Shown here: positions 32,053 through 41,501 of the stretch, piece after piece
Layout: every line of letters begins with the position of its first letter
Numbering within the stretch: position 1 is the first letter of the stretch
Source: Brevibacterium picturae
GTDB taxonomy: Bacteria; Actinomycetota; Actinomycetes; Actinomycetales; Brevibacteriaceae
Assembly (NCBI RefSeq): GCF_900105045.1
Contig: NZ_LT629739.1
Coordinates: 4,278,001 to 4,342,000, forward strand
DNA length: 64,000 nt
Direction of reading: 5' to 3'
Program-made: the position numbers and the translations under genes
The notes under the pieces: model-generated
What the model was told of the DNA's origin: nothing
Databases searched by the model: none
What the model saw: only the letters and a program-made list of their open reading frames with translations

Positions 32053-32844
32053 ATGGAGATCGACTACTCACCACAATCGGTGCCGACTGCACCTTACCGT
32101 CAGATCGTTCCGGCCTCTGCGTCTGCTGTGCTGTTTCTCCACGGGATCACCGGTTCGCCTGCCGCGTGGTTCCCCATCGCCCGGGCCATACATCGTGAGG
32201 GAATCAGCGTCAGCGTACCGCTGCTTCCCGGCCACGGAACGCGCTGGCAGGATCTGAATGCCACGACCTGGGCTGATTGGCTGGATGCCGCGACGACAGA
32301 ACTCGAGGCGCTCTCCCGGACCCACTCCCGTGTAATGGTGGCCGGCTTGTCGATGGGTGGCGCACTCGCGTTGGCGCTGGGCACCGGCGAGGAGCCACCC
32401 GACGAACTCGTCCTCATCAACCCGGCCCTCTACATCGATTCCCCGCTGACCCCGGTTCTGCCCGTCCTCAAGCACGTCGTCGCCTCGGTGCCGGCGATCG
32501 CCGGAGACATCGCGCATCCGGACCGCTGTGAGTATGCCTACGAGCGCACACCTGTCGCCGCAATCGCCTCGTTCGCTTCGGCGCAGAAGACACTTCGCGA
32601 CGATCTGTGGCGGATCGAGTGCCCGGTCTCACTCTTCGTCTCGGGCCGTGACAGCGTTGTCGGTCCGCGGACCCTCCGGACCCTGCGTTCGCGTCTGTCC
32701 CGTCGACCGCAGATCATATCCTTGCGTCGGTCGCGGCACGTGGCCACCTTGGACAATGACGCGGACACCATCGCCGAGGCGATCCTTGAGAAAATGACAT
32801 CCGCCGGTCGCGCACGTGCTGGAAACCCCGGTGGTCGGGAATAG
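32053..32844 (+). CDS. Alpha/beta hydrolase, carboxylesterase type
   Basis: 263 residues. SAVLFLHGITGSPAAWFPIARAI holds the oxyanion segment, VAGLSMGGALAL the nucleophile elbow GLSMGG with catalytic Ser, SGRDSVVGP the acid, and RSRHVATLDNDADTI the catalytic His. The set resembles thermostable carboxylesterase Est30 and monoacylglycerol lipase-like enzymes, acting on short or medium acyl esters in the cytoplasm. It begins a rightward run with a small membrane protein (29-base gap) and the DEDD exonuclease. The exact ester is not known. Confidence 0.85.
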   Translation: MEIDYSPQSVPTAPYRQIVPASASAVLFLHGITGSPAAWFPIARAIHREGISVSVPLLPGHGTRWQDLNATTWADWLDAATTELEALSRTHSRVMVAGLSMGGALALALGTGEEPPDELVLINPALYIDSPLTPVLPVLKHVVASVPAIAGDIAHPDRCEYAYERTPVAAIASFASAQKTLRDDLWRIECPVSLFVSGRDSVVGPRTLRTLRSRLSRRPQIISLRRSRHVATLDNDADTIAEAILEKMTSAGRARAGNPGGRE

Positions 32845-32873
32845 AGACGCCGAGAAGATTGCTGATAGAGGAC

Positions 32874-33296
32874 ATGGACGACGAGAAGAACGAGGACTGG
32901 CGCAACCAGGTTCCCGAGTCCGAGCGGCTCGGCGATTCCTCGCGCATCAGTGATAGTCACTGGGAAGATCTCGTCAATCAGATTGCCGAACCCAGCGCCA
33001 TGATGGGCGATATGCCTGTCGATGAGATCAGGGACAGACTCGAAGAGGAGGAGGGGTGGGAACCCAGTCCCGCTGAACCGATCGGCTGGCGCACCGCGTC
33101 GCCGACTCTGATGCTCTCAGTGATCGCGACGTTCGGCGCAGTCCTGCTCTTGCTCATCGGGGTCATCTTCTTTCGACCTCTGCCCGATTGGTACCTGTTG
33201 GTCGGCATCGCTGTCGGTCTCGGCGGAGCCGTCGGACTCTTCTTCCATCTCCCCACGAGTCCTTCGTCCGACGGAGACAACGGCGCCTCGGTGTGA
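32874..33296 (+). CDS. Small membrane protein, hypothetical
   Basis: 140 residues from ATG 32874, which has AGAGG just upstream. The N-terminal 75 residues are acidic and soluble (DDEKNEDWRNQVPESERLG, EEEEGWEPSPAEPIGWRTASP). Two membrane helices follow: LMLSVIATFGAVLLLLIGVIFF and YLLVGIAVGLGGAVGLFFH, and a short polar tail ends the protein. This layout is common in actinobacterial proteins of unknown function placed before the DEDD-exonuclease gene. No catalytic residues are seen; it may be a scaffold or regulator at the membrane. Confidence 0.75.
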   Translation: MDDEKNEDWRNQVPESERLGDSSRISDSHWEDLVNQIAEPSAMMGDMPVDEIRDRLEEEEGWEPSPAEPIGWRTASPTLMLSVIATFGAVLLLLIGVIFFRPLPDWYLLVGIAVGLGGAVGLFFHLPTSPSSDGDNGASV

Positions 33297-33349
33297 TCCC
33301 GCAGTCGACAGACGGACCCATGTCACGGGCGGGTGACAGACTGGGCCAC

Positions 33350-35095
33350 ATGTCCGCTCCATTCGACCGATCTGCCACGGCAATCGATTCCTCGCAGCTG
33401 TCGTTCGACAACCTCGGCACGCCCCTTCACGAGGTCACATTCGTCATCGTCGACCTCGAAACAACTGGCACCCATGCCGGAAAGTCGGAGATCACGGAGA
33501 TCGGTGCGATCAAGACGCGCGGCGGTGAGGTCCTCGGGGAGTTCCAGTCCCTGGTCAAACCCGAGGAGTCGGTGATCAGTCCCTTCGTGGCGCAGCTCAC
33601 CGGGATCACACATGCCATGGTCGACGATGCTCCCTCGATCCGTTCGGTCCTGCCGAGTTTTCTGGAGTTCTCGGTCGGTGCAGTCCTGGTTGCACACAAT
33701 GCTCCCTTCGACATCGGGTTCCTCCGCTCAGCCTGTGAGAAGCTGGACTACCACTGGCCCCAGCCGACCGTCCTCGACACCGTCACTCTGTCCCGACGAG
33801 TGGTGGGCCGGGATGAGGTCCGCAACCATAAACTGTCGACTCTCTCCGCTCATTTCGGAACCGAGGTCTCCCCAGACCACCGGGCACTCTCTGATGCTCA
33901 GGCGACTGGTGAGGTGCTGCATCGGGTCCTGGAACGATTCGGCGGATACGGCATCACGACCCTAGAAGAGCTGGCTACGGTGCGCCAGGCCGGCTGGGCG
34001 AAACGTCAGGCCAAGTCTCATCTGGCCAAGGGCGTCCCAGCCGAACCAGGCGTCTACATGTTCCTCGACGGAACTCGACGAGTCCTCTATATCGGCAAAT
34101 CAGGCAACATGGCGCGCCGTGTCCGGGGGTATTTCAACGCCTCGGAGAACCGCGGCCGGATGGCTGAGATGATCACGGCGGCGCAGGAAGTCAGCTGTCT
34201 GCCGTGTGCGCATGCGCTGGAGGCCGAAGTCAGGGAGATTCGCCTGATCGGAGAGCTCGCCCCGCCCTATAACCGACGTTCGAAGAACCCCGAACGCAAT
34301 TCCTGGATCGTTCTCAGCGATGAAACATTTCCACGACTGTCGGTCGTCCGGTCGAACACGGCATTGGAGAAGTCACCCGCCACTCCCCTGGGTCCGTTCC
34401 GGTCACGCAAGTCAGCCCAAGCGGTGAAGGAGCTTCTCGACACCCTCTACCCGGTCAAACGGTGCACGGCGAAGATCACAGCGGCGAACCTCGACTCGCA
34501 TCGACCGTGTGTGAGTTCTCAGGTGGGCCAGTGCGGAGGCCCCTGCGCCGGGGTGACCGACAGGCACAGATACCTGGCCGAGATCGCGGAGCTGTTTGCA
34601 GTCATGGCCGGCGACTTCTCGTCGCTGCGCCGACTGTGCACACAGCGAATGTCGAGATTGGCCGAGGAAGCCAGATACGAGACGGCCGCCGAGGTGCGGG
34701 ACGCGATGCGCTCGGCACTGTCGACCGCCGCGCGGGCTGAATCGGTCCGCGCACTTCGGGACATCCCTGAGATCCTTGCGTACGCGCCAGGGCCTGAGGG
34801 CGGACTCGATCTCGGTGTCATCCGACACGGAAAACTGGCTGCTGCCTCCCACGCCCGCGGCACGCAGAGCATCGAAGGAGGCTTCGCCGCCATCCGGGCG
34901 ACCGCGGAATGGGTGCCTGCACCGGGGAAGCTGCCGGCAGCCACCGACTCCTTGGCGGAAGAGACGCGGCTGCTCGCCCAATGGCTGCAGTCGGCAACAC
35001 TGACCTCGGTGCAGGGAGCGTGGTCGCTTCCCTGCACCGGGGCCAATTACCACGCGCAGGAGTCAGGCCCGGTTCGTCTCGGCGACCCTGTGTGA
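33350..35095 (+). CDS. DEDD exonuclease / GIY-YIG nuclease fusion
   Basis: 581 residues from ATG 33350 (an in-frame ATG at 33320 is possible). The first 170 residues are a DnaQ-like DEDDh exonuclease: VIVDLETTG (about 33-41), AHNAPFDIGFL, and the late HRALSDAQATGEVLHRVL. A linker leads to a UvrC-type GIY-YIG domain, GVYMFLDGTRRVLYIGKS (about 234-252), and then a UvrC-like cysteine cluster RPCVSSQVGQCGGPCAGVT. Such fusions are widespread in actinobacteria and are related to Cho; they presumably incise and trim damaged DNA, but the role is not settled. Its 3' end overlaps trpD tail to tail by 33 bases. Confidence 0.88.
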   Translation: MSAPFDRSATAIDSSQLSFDNLGTPLHEVTFVIVDLETTGTHAGKSEITEIGAIKTRGGEVLGEFQSLVKPEESVISPFVAQLTGITHAMVDDAPSIRSVLPSFLEFSVGAVLVAHNAPFDIGFLRSACEKLDYHWPQPTVLDTVTLSRRVVGRDEVRNHKLSTLSAHFGTEVSPDHRALSDAQATGEVLHRVLERFGGYGITTLEELATVRQAGWAKRQAKSHLAKGVPAEPGVYMFLDGTRRVLYIGKSGNMARRVRGYFNASENRGRMAEMITAAQEVSCLPCAHALEAEVREIRLIGELAPPYNRRSKNPERNSWIVLSDETFPRLSVVRSNTALEKSPATPLGPFRSRKSAQAVKELLDTLYPVKRCTAKITAANLDSHRPCVSSQVGQCGGPCAGVTDRHRYLAEIAELFAVMAGDFSSLRRLCTQRMSRLAEEARYETAAEVRDAMRSALSTAARAESVRALRDIPEILAYAPGPEGGLDLGVIRHGKLAAASHARGTQSIEGGFAAIRATAEWVPAPGKLPAATDSLAEETRLLAQWLQSATLTSVQGAWSLPCTGANYHAQESGPVRLGDPV

Positions 35096-36184
35096 GACCG
35101 CAATCAGCTGATCGAGCTTCTGCGCACCGAGACCGGCATCGACCGTCTCTTCCGCGACCGTCAGCTTCGCCGCCATCCGCTCGGTCAGGCTCCCCACCGC
35201 GGACTCATCGGCCGCGACGAGGGCTGCGGCGGTATTGATGAGCACGATGTCGCGCACCGCGGCCTTCTCTCCGTTGAGCACCGACCGGGTGATCTCAGCG
35301 TTGTCCTCAGGGCCGCCACCGCGCAGCTCGTTCTTCGTGACACGTTCGAAGCCCAGGTCCATGGCATCGAAAGTCATATGCTCAACCTCGCCGTGGCGAA
35401 TCTCCCACACGTCGTTGACGTCGGTGTTGCTCAACTCATCCAGACCGTCCCGCGACCGGAACACAAGTGCCTGGTGTCCCCTTTTGGCCAATGTGCCGAC
35501 AACCAGGGGCGCCATCTGAGCGTCGGCGACTCCGATCGCAGTATGGCGGGCGCGAGCCGGGTTCGTCAGCGGGCCGAGGATATTGAACGCAGTCGGAACA
35601 CTGATCTGCCGACGCACTGCCGCCACGAACTGCATCGACGGATGAAAGACATTGGCGAAGCAGAATGCCAGACCGACTTCCTTCGCGATGATCCCGGTCT
35701 GCTCCGGTGTGATGTCGAAGCGAACGCCGAGAGCTTCGAGGACATCGGCGGAACCGGAGGCCGACGACGTCGCCCGGTTGCCGTGTTTGACGACGCGCTG
35801 GCCGCTTGCGGAGATGATCATCGCCGCTGTGGAAGAGATGTTGGCCGTCTTCGCCCGATCACCGCCGGTGCCGACGATATCGACGGAATCCTCGAGACCC
35901 GGCAGCTGCACGGCGTGATCCATCATGGCGGAGACCAGGCCGGCGATCTCGGCGACAGTCTCGCCCTTCGTGTGGTGTGCCGCAAGAAATGCGGCCATTG
36001 TCACATCGGGCGTCTGACCAGACATGATCTGGTCCATTGCCCAGGCGGCGGCAGACTCGTCGAGATCTTGTTGATGCATGAGTGACATCAGCAGATCCGG
36101 CCAGGTGTAGGTGGCGCCCTGAGGTGTGGTTCGGAGCCCGGGTTCCTGTGTTTCCGGGCTGGTCGTACGCGGTGTCTCCGTCAT
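35063..36184 (-). CDS. trpD: Anthranilate phosphoribosyltransferase
   Basis: 373 residues from ATG 36184, with GGAGAG upstream on the coding strand. The PRPP-binding GTGGD (VDIVGTGGDRAKTANIST-like), the KHGNRATSSASGSADVLEALG loop and NILGPLTNPA are diagnostic. The enzyme joins anthranilate to PRPP in tryptophan synthesis. A 25-residue polar N-terminal extension precedes the usual start. The gene stands alone, without other trp genes nearby, which is common in actinobacteria where trpD lies beside the ctaE-qcr operon. It overlaps the convergent DEDD exonuclease gene by 33 bases. Confidence 0.95.
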   Translation of the reverse strand: MTETPRTTSPETQEPGLRTTPQGATYTWPDLLMSLMHQQDLDESAAAWAMDQIMSGQTPDVTMAAFLAAHHTKGETVAEIAGLVSAMMDHAVQLPGLEDSVDIVGTGGDRAKTANISSTAAMIISASGQRVVKHGNRATSSASGSADVLEALGVRFDITPEQTGIIAKEVGLAFCFANVFHPSMQFVAAVRRQISVPTAFNILGPLTNPARARHTAIGVADAQMAPLVVGTLAKRGHQALVFRSRDGLDELSNTDVNDVWEIRHGEVEHMTFDAMDLGFERVTKNELRGGGPEDNAEITRSVLNGEKAAVRDIVLINTAAALVAADESAVGSLTERMAAKLTVAEETVDAGLGAQKLDQLIAVSHRVAETNRA

Positions 36185-36322
36185 CCGAATGAACTCTCCT
36201 TCAAGGACTTTCACCACCTCTGAGCACGAGATGGAACTTACCAGCGGCATCCTATCCTGTCTTCGACACGCGGGGGCGCGGTGATCCGAATGCGAGATTC
36301 CGGCACCAATTCAAGGTTTTCG

Positions 36323-36335
36323 CTACATCGTGTAG
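36323..36335. promoter_or_regulatory. CTAC-N5-GTAG dyad upstream of ctaE
   Basis: CTACATCGTGTAG stands 30 bases before the ctaE start and is followed by GAAAAA-type AT-rich sequence. The extended form CGCTACANNNNGTAGAAA also occurs at 48703-48720 upstream of ctaC. The TACA-N3-TGTA core resembles BlaI/MecI-type operators, though with different spacing from the mycobacterial BlaI box. Confidence 0.45.
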
Positions 36336-36364
36336 AAAAATATTCATCGAAACCTGGGTAAAAG

Positions 36365-37039
36365 ATGAAAACTCACCCCGAGACGAGTAATAATGGGGGT
36401 GTGTCAACTGCCACTGCATCTCAAACAGCGCCAGCACATCCGGTTGTCAATCGTCCGAATGTGACCACGGTGGGCTTCATCGTGTTCCTCGCGAGCGACC
36501 TGATGTTCTTTGCCGCGCTCTTCGCCATGTACTTCACCATTCGATCCGTCGTGCCCGGATTATGGGAGACCCAGACCGAGCTTCTGGACATTCCCTATGC
36601 GCTGGGCAATACGCTCATTCTGGTGTCGTCTTCATTCACCTGCCAGCTGGGCGTCTTCGCAGCAGAGAGGTTCCGGCCGCGCCGGACAGGTTCTCTGTTC
36701 AACATCGCCAAATGGGGAATGGTCGAGTGGTTCTACCTCACATTCCTGCTGGGCGCGGTCTTCGTCGCCGGCCAGGTGATGGAGTACGCCACCCTGGTCA
36801 GCGAGGGCCTCGCCATCAATACGGATGGCTATGGCTCCGTCTTCTACTTGACAACAGGGTTCCACGGCATTCACGTGACTATCGGGCTCATCTGCTTCCT
36901 GCTTGTGATCGGACGAGCATACGGAGCCAAGAAGTTCGGTCACCACGAGGCCACATTCGCGATTTGCGTGTCCTACTATTGGCACTTTGTCGACGTCGTC
37001 TGGGTCGGTCTCTTCGGAGTCATCTACCTCCTCCAATAG
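36365..37039 (+). CDS. ctaE: Cytochrome c oxidase subunit III
   Basis: 224 residues from ATG 36365; a GTG at 36401 gives a 212-residue protein closer to some homologs, and neither start has an ideal ribosome site. Five membrane helices are seen: TVGFIVFLASDLMFFAALFAMYF, TLILVSSSFTCQLGVFAA, WFYLTFLLGAVFVAGQVMEYA with the conserved glutamate, GFHGIHVTIGLICFLLVIGRA and YYWHFVDVVWVGLFGVIYL. It is the third core subunit of the aa3 oxidase. It leads the ctaE-qcrCAB operon; the separate ctaCDF operon is about 9 kb away because of the IS insertion between them. Confidence 0.95.
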   Translation: MKTHPETSNNGGVSTATASQTAPAHPVVNRPNVTTVGFIVFLASDLMFFAALFAMYFTIRSVVPGLWETQTELLDIPYALGNTLILVSSSFTCQLGVFAAERFRPRRTGSLFNIAKWGMVEWFYLTFLLGAVFVAGQVMEYATLVSEGLAINTDGYGSVFYLTTGFHGIHVTIGLICFLLVIGRAYGAKKFGHHEATFAICVSYYWHFVDVVWVGLFGVIYLLQ

Positions 37040-37096
37040 ACGGCTCGAGATGCTCGGCCATTCGGACTCACAACATTTAAAGCAAAGGACGATCAC

Positions 37097-37882
37097 GTGA
37101 AGTTTTTAGCAGATCGCCGCAGGCATCCAATGGCACTGGTTGTGCTGCTCTTGGTGGGCTTGCTGCTGACTGGCGGAGCCTACGCACTCTTCACCCAGAC
37201 ATCGAGCGCAAAGGCAGAGACTGCCAGCTCCTCGGACATCGAAGAAGGCCAAAAACTCTTCGTTGCGAACTGCGCAACATGCCACGGCCTCAGTGGCGAG
37301 GGTTCGAAAGCCGGACCAGGGCTCATCGGCGTCGGTGCAGCAGCAGTCGATTTCCAGGTCGGAACCGGACGCATGCCCCTGCAGGCCAATGGGCCGCAGG
37401 CGCGGGCCAAAGAGCCGCAGTTCAATGACGAGCAGACGGCGCAGCTCGCCGCCTACGTCGCATCGCTGGGCCCTGGCCCTGCGATTCCGGAGGAAGAGAA
37501 CCTCGACGGGTCCAAGGGCGATCCTGCTGCAGGCGGCAGTCTCTTCCGCGCCAACTGCGCGATGTGCCACAACGTGGTCGGCGCCGGCGGCGCTCTGACA
37601 CGAGGCAAATACGCTCCGAACCTGGAAGATGTCTCCGACAAGCACATCTATGAAGCAATGCAGACCGGCCCACAGAACATGCCGATCTTCAACGACGCGA
37701 ACCTGACTCCCGATGACAAGCGCGACGTCATCGCCTATGTCAACGAAGTGACGGAGACGCCCTCACCCGGTGGATTCAAGCTCGGATCGCTGGGACCTGT
37801 GGCCGAAGGACTCTTCATCTGGTTCTTCGGACTCAGCGCAGTCATCGGACTGACAGTGTGGCTGTCATCAAGGTCGAAGTGA
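37097..37882 (+). CDS. qcrC: Diheme cytochrome c subunit of the bc1 complex
   Basis: 261 residues. An N-terminal membrane helix (ALVVLLLVGLLLTGGAYALF) is followed by two cytochrome c domains, each with a haem site: CATCH at 59-63 and CAMCH at 154-158, with axial methionines in RMPLQ and NMPIF. A C-terminal helix (GLFIWFFGLSAVIGLTVWL) re-anchors it. In actinobacteria this diheme subunit replaces soluble cytochrome c and passes electrons straight to the aa3 oxidase in a bcc-aa3 supercomplex. It follows ctaE by 57 bases. Confidence 0.96.
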   Translation: MKFLADRRRHPMALVVLLLVGLLLTGGAYALFTQTSSAKAETASSSDIEEGQKLFVANCATCHGLSGEGSKAGPGLIGVGAAAVDFQVGTGRMPLQANGPQARAKEPQFNDEQTAQLAAYVASLGPGPAIPEEENLDGSKGDPAAGGSLFRANCAMCHNVVGAGGALTRGKYAPNLEDVSDKHIYEAMQTGPQNMPIFNDANLTPDDKRDVIAYVNEVTETPSPGGFKLGSLGPVAEGLFIWFFGLSAVIGLTVWLSSRSK

Positions 37883-37931
37883 GTCAGCCAATGTCGTTCA
37901 GTAACCACCACGAGAAAAGACGGGGAATTCA

Positions 37932-38975
37932 ATGACCTCGAAAGACCACTTCGGCGGCGGTAGCCAGCTCGAGGAGTTGAATGGGTTCACGAACCCGGGG
38001 CTGCCGGAACACAAGCCGCGGATCGCTGACCGTGATCCGAAGGCCGCGAAGGTAGCCGAACGCCAAGTAGCGGCGTGGTTCATCCTGTCGATGGTCGGAA
38101 CCATCTGGTTCATCGTCTCCTACTTCCTGTTCACTCCAGGCGAGACGATGCAGAGCATCCGGATCCACAACACCTCTGTTGGCCTCGGTGCCGCTGTGGC
38201 GATGTTCTCCATCGGCGCCGGTGCCGTGCTGTGGGCGAAGAACCTCATGAGCGATCACGAGGGTATCGATGAACGTCACGACATCGGCGGCAGCGAAGAG
38301 GATCAGGCTGTTGCGCTCGAGATCCTGCATCAGGCCAAGGAGGAATCGGGAATCGCCCGCCGTCCGCTCCTGCGCAACACACTGATCGCGGCACTGGCCA
38401 TCGCTCCCCTGCCTGCCGTCCTCGTCTTCCGTGATCTGGGCCCGCTGCCCGGTGACAAGATGTTCACTACCCTCTGGGGCGAAGGCGTGCGCCTGATTCA
38501 GGATCCGGGCGGTATTCCATCCATGGAATCCGAACGCCCCATCAAGGCAGAAGATGTCACCATCGGTTCGGCCTATCACGTGCTTCCGTCCGGCATCGGC
38601 GATGAAGAGAATGCCGAACACCCACTGAATGAGAAGGCCAAGGCTGCCGTTCTCCTCATGCGCATCGATCCCAAAGAACTCAAAGAGGACCCGGATCGCA
38701 AAGACTGGTCGCACGACGGCATCGTCGCGTACTCGAAGATCTGCACCCACGTCGGTTGCCCCGTCGCACTGTACGAGCACCAGACGCACCACCTGCTCTG
38801 CCCGTGCCACCAGTCGACGTTCGATGTGACCGAACACTGCAAGGTCATCTTCGGCCCGGCCAAGCGTCCACTCCCGCAGCTGCCCATCTCGGTCGACAGC
38901 GACGGCTTCCTGGTCGCACAGTCGGACTTCCCTGAGCCCGTCGGACCTACGTTCTGGGAGATCAATCACCCATGA
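37932..38975 (+). CDS. qcrA: Rieske iron-sulfur subunit of the bc1 complex
   Basis: 347 residues, with the long N-terminal region of actinobacterial QcrA containing three membrane helices (VAAWFILSMVGTIWFIVSYFL, TSVGLGAAVAMFSIGAGAVLW and LIAALAIAPLPAVLV). The Rieske cluster is CTHVGC (C271, H273, C276) and CPCHQS about 20 residues later. It takes the first electron from menaquinol. The long periplasmic/cytoplasmic linker between helices 2 and 3 is typical. Its TGA overlaps the qcrB ATG (ATGA), so translation is coupled. Confidence 0.96.
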   Translation: MTSKDHFGGGSQLEELNGFTNPGLPEHKPRIADRDPKAAKVAERQVAAWFILSMVGTIWFIVSYFLFTPGETMQSIRIHNTSVGLGAAVAMFSIGAGAVLWAKNLMSDHEGIDERHDIGGSEEDQAVALEILHQAKEESGIARRPLLRNTLIAALAIAPLPAVLVFRDLGPLPGDKMFTTLWGEGVRLIQDPGGIPSMESERPIKAEDVTIGSAYHVLPSGIGDEENAEHPLNEKAKAAVLLMRIDPKELKEDPDRKDWSHDGIVAYSKICTHVGCPVALYEHQTHHLLCPCHQSTFDVTEHCKVIFGPAKRPLPQLPISVDSDGFLVAQSDFPEPVGPTFWEINHP

Positions 38976-40597
38976 GTACTACACAACCCACAACCACCGT
39001 CGGGCAGGCTGCGAACTTCGCCGAAACACGTGTCGGGGCTTCGGTCCTGGTGCGCGAATTCGGACGGAAGATCTTTCCTTCTCACTGGTCGTTCATGCTC
39101 GGCGAGGTTGCTCTCTACAGCTTCATCATCGTCATCCTCTCCGGAACGTTCCTCACCTTCTTCTTCACGCCTGCAATGGGCGAGATGCATTATGAAGGTC
39201 CCTGGGCGCCGCTGCGCGGTGTCGAGATCTCGGAGGCGTACAACTCGACTCTGGCGATCTCGTTCGAGATTCGCGGCGGTCTGTTCATCCGTCAGATGCA
39301 CCACTGGGGTGCGCTGCTCTTCGTAGCTGCGCTGAGCATCCACATGCTGCGTGTGTTCTTCACCGGCGCGTTCCGTCGTCCCCGCGAGCTCAACTGGATC
39401 GTCGGTGTGCTTCTGGTCATCATGGGTATGGCGGCCGGTTTCACCGGCTATTCGCTGCCCGATGATCTGCTCTCGGGCAACGGTCTGCGAATCATCGACG
39501 GTATCGTCAAATCACTGCCCTTGGTCGGAACGTATCTCTCGTTCTTCATCTTCGGCGGCGAGTTCCCCGGCACCGACATCGTCGCCCGGCTCTACTCGCT
39601 GCACATCATGATCGTTCCAGCGTTGCTGATCGCTCTGATCGGCATCCACCTGGTGTTCGTCGTCGTGCACAAGCACACGCAGTACCCAGGCTCCGGCAAC
39701 ACTGAGAAGAACGTCGTCGGCGAACCTGTCCTGCCGACGTTCGCGGCCAAAGGCGGAGGATTCTTCTTCCTCATCTTCGGTCTCATCTCCCTGATTTCTG
39801 CCCTGTTCACGATCAACCCGATCTGGAACTACGGACCGTACGACCCATCGCCGGTCTCGGCGGGTACACAGCCTGACTGGTACATCGGCTGGGCAGACGG
39901 GTTCCTGCGCATCGTTCCAGGTTGGCTCGAGTTCTACATCGCCGGTTGGCCGATCTCACTGAATATCAACAGCGCGGTCATTGTCATGGGCGGTGTCTTC
40001 GGTGCGATGTTCATCTATCCGTTCTTCGAGTCGTGGCTGCTCAAGGACAAACGTGAACACCACATCCTTGATCGTCCACGCAACAATCCCACCCGCACCG
40101 CCATCGGTGTCGCAGGCGTCGTCTTCTACTGCAACATGTGGGCCGCTGCCTCGGGCGACATCATCGCCGTGTTCTTCCAGATGTCCCTCAACGACATGAT
40201 CTACATCTATCGCATCCTGTTCTTCGTCGGACCGATCCTCGGTTACATGATCACGAAGCGCATGTGCATCGCTCTGCAGCGCAAGGATCGTGAGATCGCA
40301 CTGCATGGTCGGGAGACGGCGAATATCATCCGACTCCCCCACGGTGAGTTCCTCGAGCGTCACGAGGCACTGCCACCGCACAAACTGTGGAAGCTGACCG
40401 CATTCGAGTCGCCGTCGTACACACCGGCGGAACCGAATGCCGATGGCAAGATCACCGGACTTGAGAAGTTCCGTGCGAGGCTGTCGAAGTTCTTCTTCGA
40501 AGACCGCGTCGCACCGGTGACGAAGCAGGAGCTCGAAGCATCGCACCACGATCACGACTCGGTCGAGTCAGGTGATCACAAGGAGATCGGTCACTGA
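38972..40597 (+). CDS. qcrB: Cytochrome b subunit of the bc1 complex
   Basis: 541 residues. The cytochrome b core has the haem-ligand histidines in RQMHHWGALLFVAALSIHMLRVF and SLHIMIVPALLIALIGIHLVFVVVHKHTQ, the Qo-site PDDLLSGNGLRIIDG and the later PDWYIGWADGFLR (actinobacterial form of PEWYFL). A C-terminal cytoplasmic extension of about 100 residues after the last helix is typical of actinobacteria. QcrB oxidises menaquinol and is the target of Q203-type inhibitors in mycobacteria. It ends the ctaE-qcrCAB operon; a strong terminator follows at 40646. Confidence 0.97.
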   Translation: MSTTQPTTTVGQAANFAETRVGASVLVREFGRKIFPSHWSFMLGEVALYSFIIVILSGTFLTFFFTPAMGEMHYEGPWAPLRGVEISEAYNSTLAISFEIRGGLFIRQMHHWGALLFVAALSIHMLRVFFTGAFRRPRELNWIVGVLLVIMGMAAGFTGYSLPDDLLSGNGLRIIDGIVKSLPLVGTYLSFFIFGGEFPGTDIVARLYSLHIMIVPALLIALIGIHLVFVVVHKHTQYPGSGNTEKNVVGEPVLPTFAAKGGGFFFLIFGLISLISALFTINPIWNYGPYDPSPVSAGTQPDWYIGWADGFLRIVPGWLEFYIAGWPISLNINSAVIVMGGVFGAMFIYPFFESWLLKDKREHHILDRPRNNPTRTAIGVAGVVFYCNMWAAASGDIIAVFFQMSLNDMIYIYRILFFVGPILGYMITKRMCIALQRKDREIALHGRETANIIRLPHGEFLERHEALPPHKLWKLTAFESPSYTPAEPNADGKITGLEKFRARLSKFFFEDRVAPVTKQELEASHHDHDSVESGDHKEIGH

Positions 40598-40645
40598 TCG
40601 AGACAGGTCTCAGATCTGCTCGTCGTGACAGGTCGGACAACTGAT

Positions 40646-40677
40646 TGAGGGGTCCAGCATTTTTGCTGGGCCCCTCA
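40646..40677 (+). terminator. Terminator of the ctaE-qcrCAB operon
   Basis: TGAGGGGTCCAGCA pairs with TGCTGGGCCCCTCA around a TTTT loop, 48 bases after qcrB. Confidence 0.85.
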
Positions 40678-41382
40678 GCTATGTCGCGGGTACTATCGAT
40701 CCTCGTTTTCCCAATGTGGGCCGTACGGAGTTGCCAGTGAATGCGTCAGAACTTCCCGAGGCGATTGCCTCGAGAGGACGCAATGGTCACAGCATTGCGC
40801 ACGACCACCAGTCGCGAAAGGCACAATCGTGGGATCAGACTGTCAGCGGCCCCGGCAACTGCCCAGCGGTTGACAGACTTCGCGCCCATGATGGTCAGTA
40901 TGGCTGGCTATCAGTGGACAGCCGCTCAACCCAGACAAATGTGCAGTGGGATCTCTCCTGCAGTTCCAAGACACTGGACCGTACAGGCGGAGAGGCAACC
41001 GGTCGAACCCCGCCTGTCCCCCGGAAAGGTTGTCATGTTGCCGGGTCACGGCAGAGACTTCGGCAGTCACCGATGCCCCGCCACCTATTTTTCCGTTGGA
41101 TGAGGAGGTGCTGACGAGCACGCAGACGGCCCTCTGGTTAGACGCGCGCGACTCAGGCCGATGTTCCCGTTCGCACGGCCATGGCCGTGCACTGCGAGCA
41201 GCGCTTCACAGCGAGCCGCCACGACCGCGGCCGCATCCGACTCCAGACCACAGGCTCCCGCCGGCCCACAGTGCCCGCCTGATGGACCCATCAGCCTATA
41301 GACTCATAGGCTGACCGGCGCGGCGGCACCGCCAAGAGAACAGCCACGGTACGCGCAAGCGACTCGCACATGCAGTGGCGCG
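40678..41382. other. About 700 bases without a supportable gene, rich in inverted repeats
   Basis: Open frames here are short and have no recognisable product; this looks like decayed sequence next to an IS insertion point. Near the right end are a perfect 18-bp palindrome GCACGGCCATGGCCGTGC (41173-41190), CTGATGG-N2-CCATCAG (41279-41294) and TCAGCCTAT-N6-ATAGGCTGA (41291-41314). The last two share TCAG and could form alternative hairpins. Confidence 0.5.
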
Positions 41383-41465
41383 GTTGGTGAGTATTTGAAG
41401 GCTTGGGGGCCAATCGATATTGCCGTTCGGGACCAGCGATATTGCCTTCGGGGGCCAGGAGTGGT

Positions 41466-41494
41466 GTCGGTGGGGACCATCGGTCCCCACCGAC
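41466..41494 (-). terminator. Perfect hairpin after istB, inside the IS21 element
   Basis: GTCGGTGGGGACC pairs perfectly with GGTCCCCACCGAC around a 3-base loop, just past the istB stop on the minus strand. Confidence 0.7.
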
Positions 41495-41501
41495 GATCGT
41501 G

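Noticed and set aside
40741..41103. 120-codon plus-strand frame right of qcrB
   Set aside because: No start context, no similarity I recognise, and neighbouring frames are equally open; treated as gene-free.
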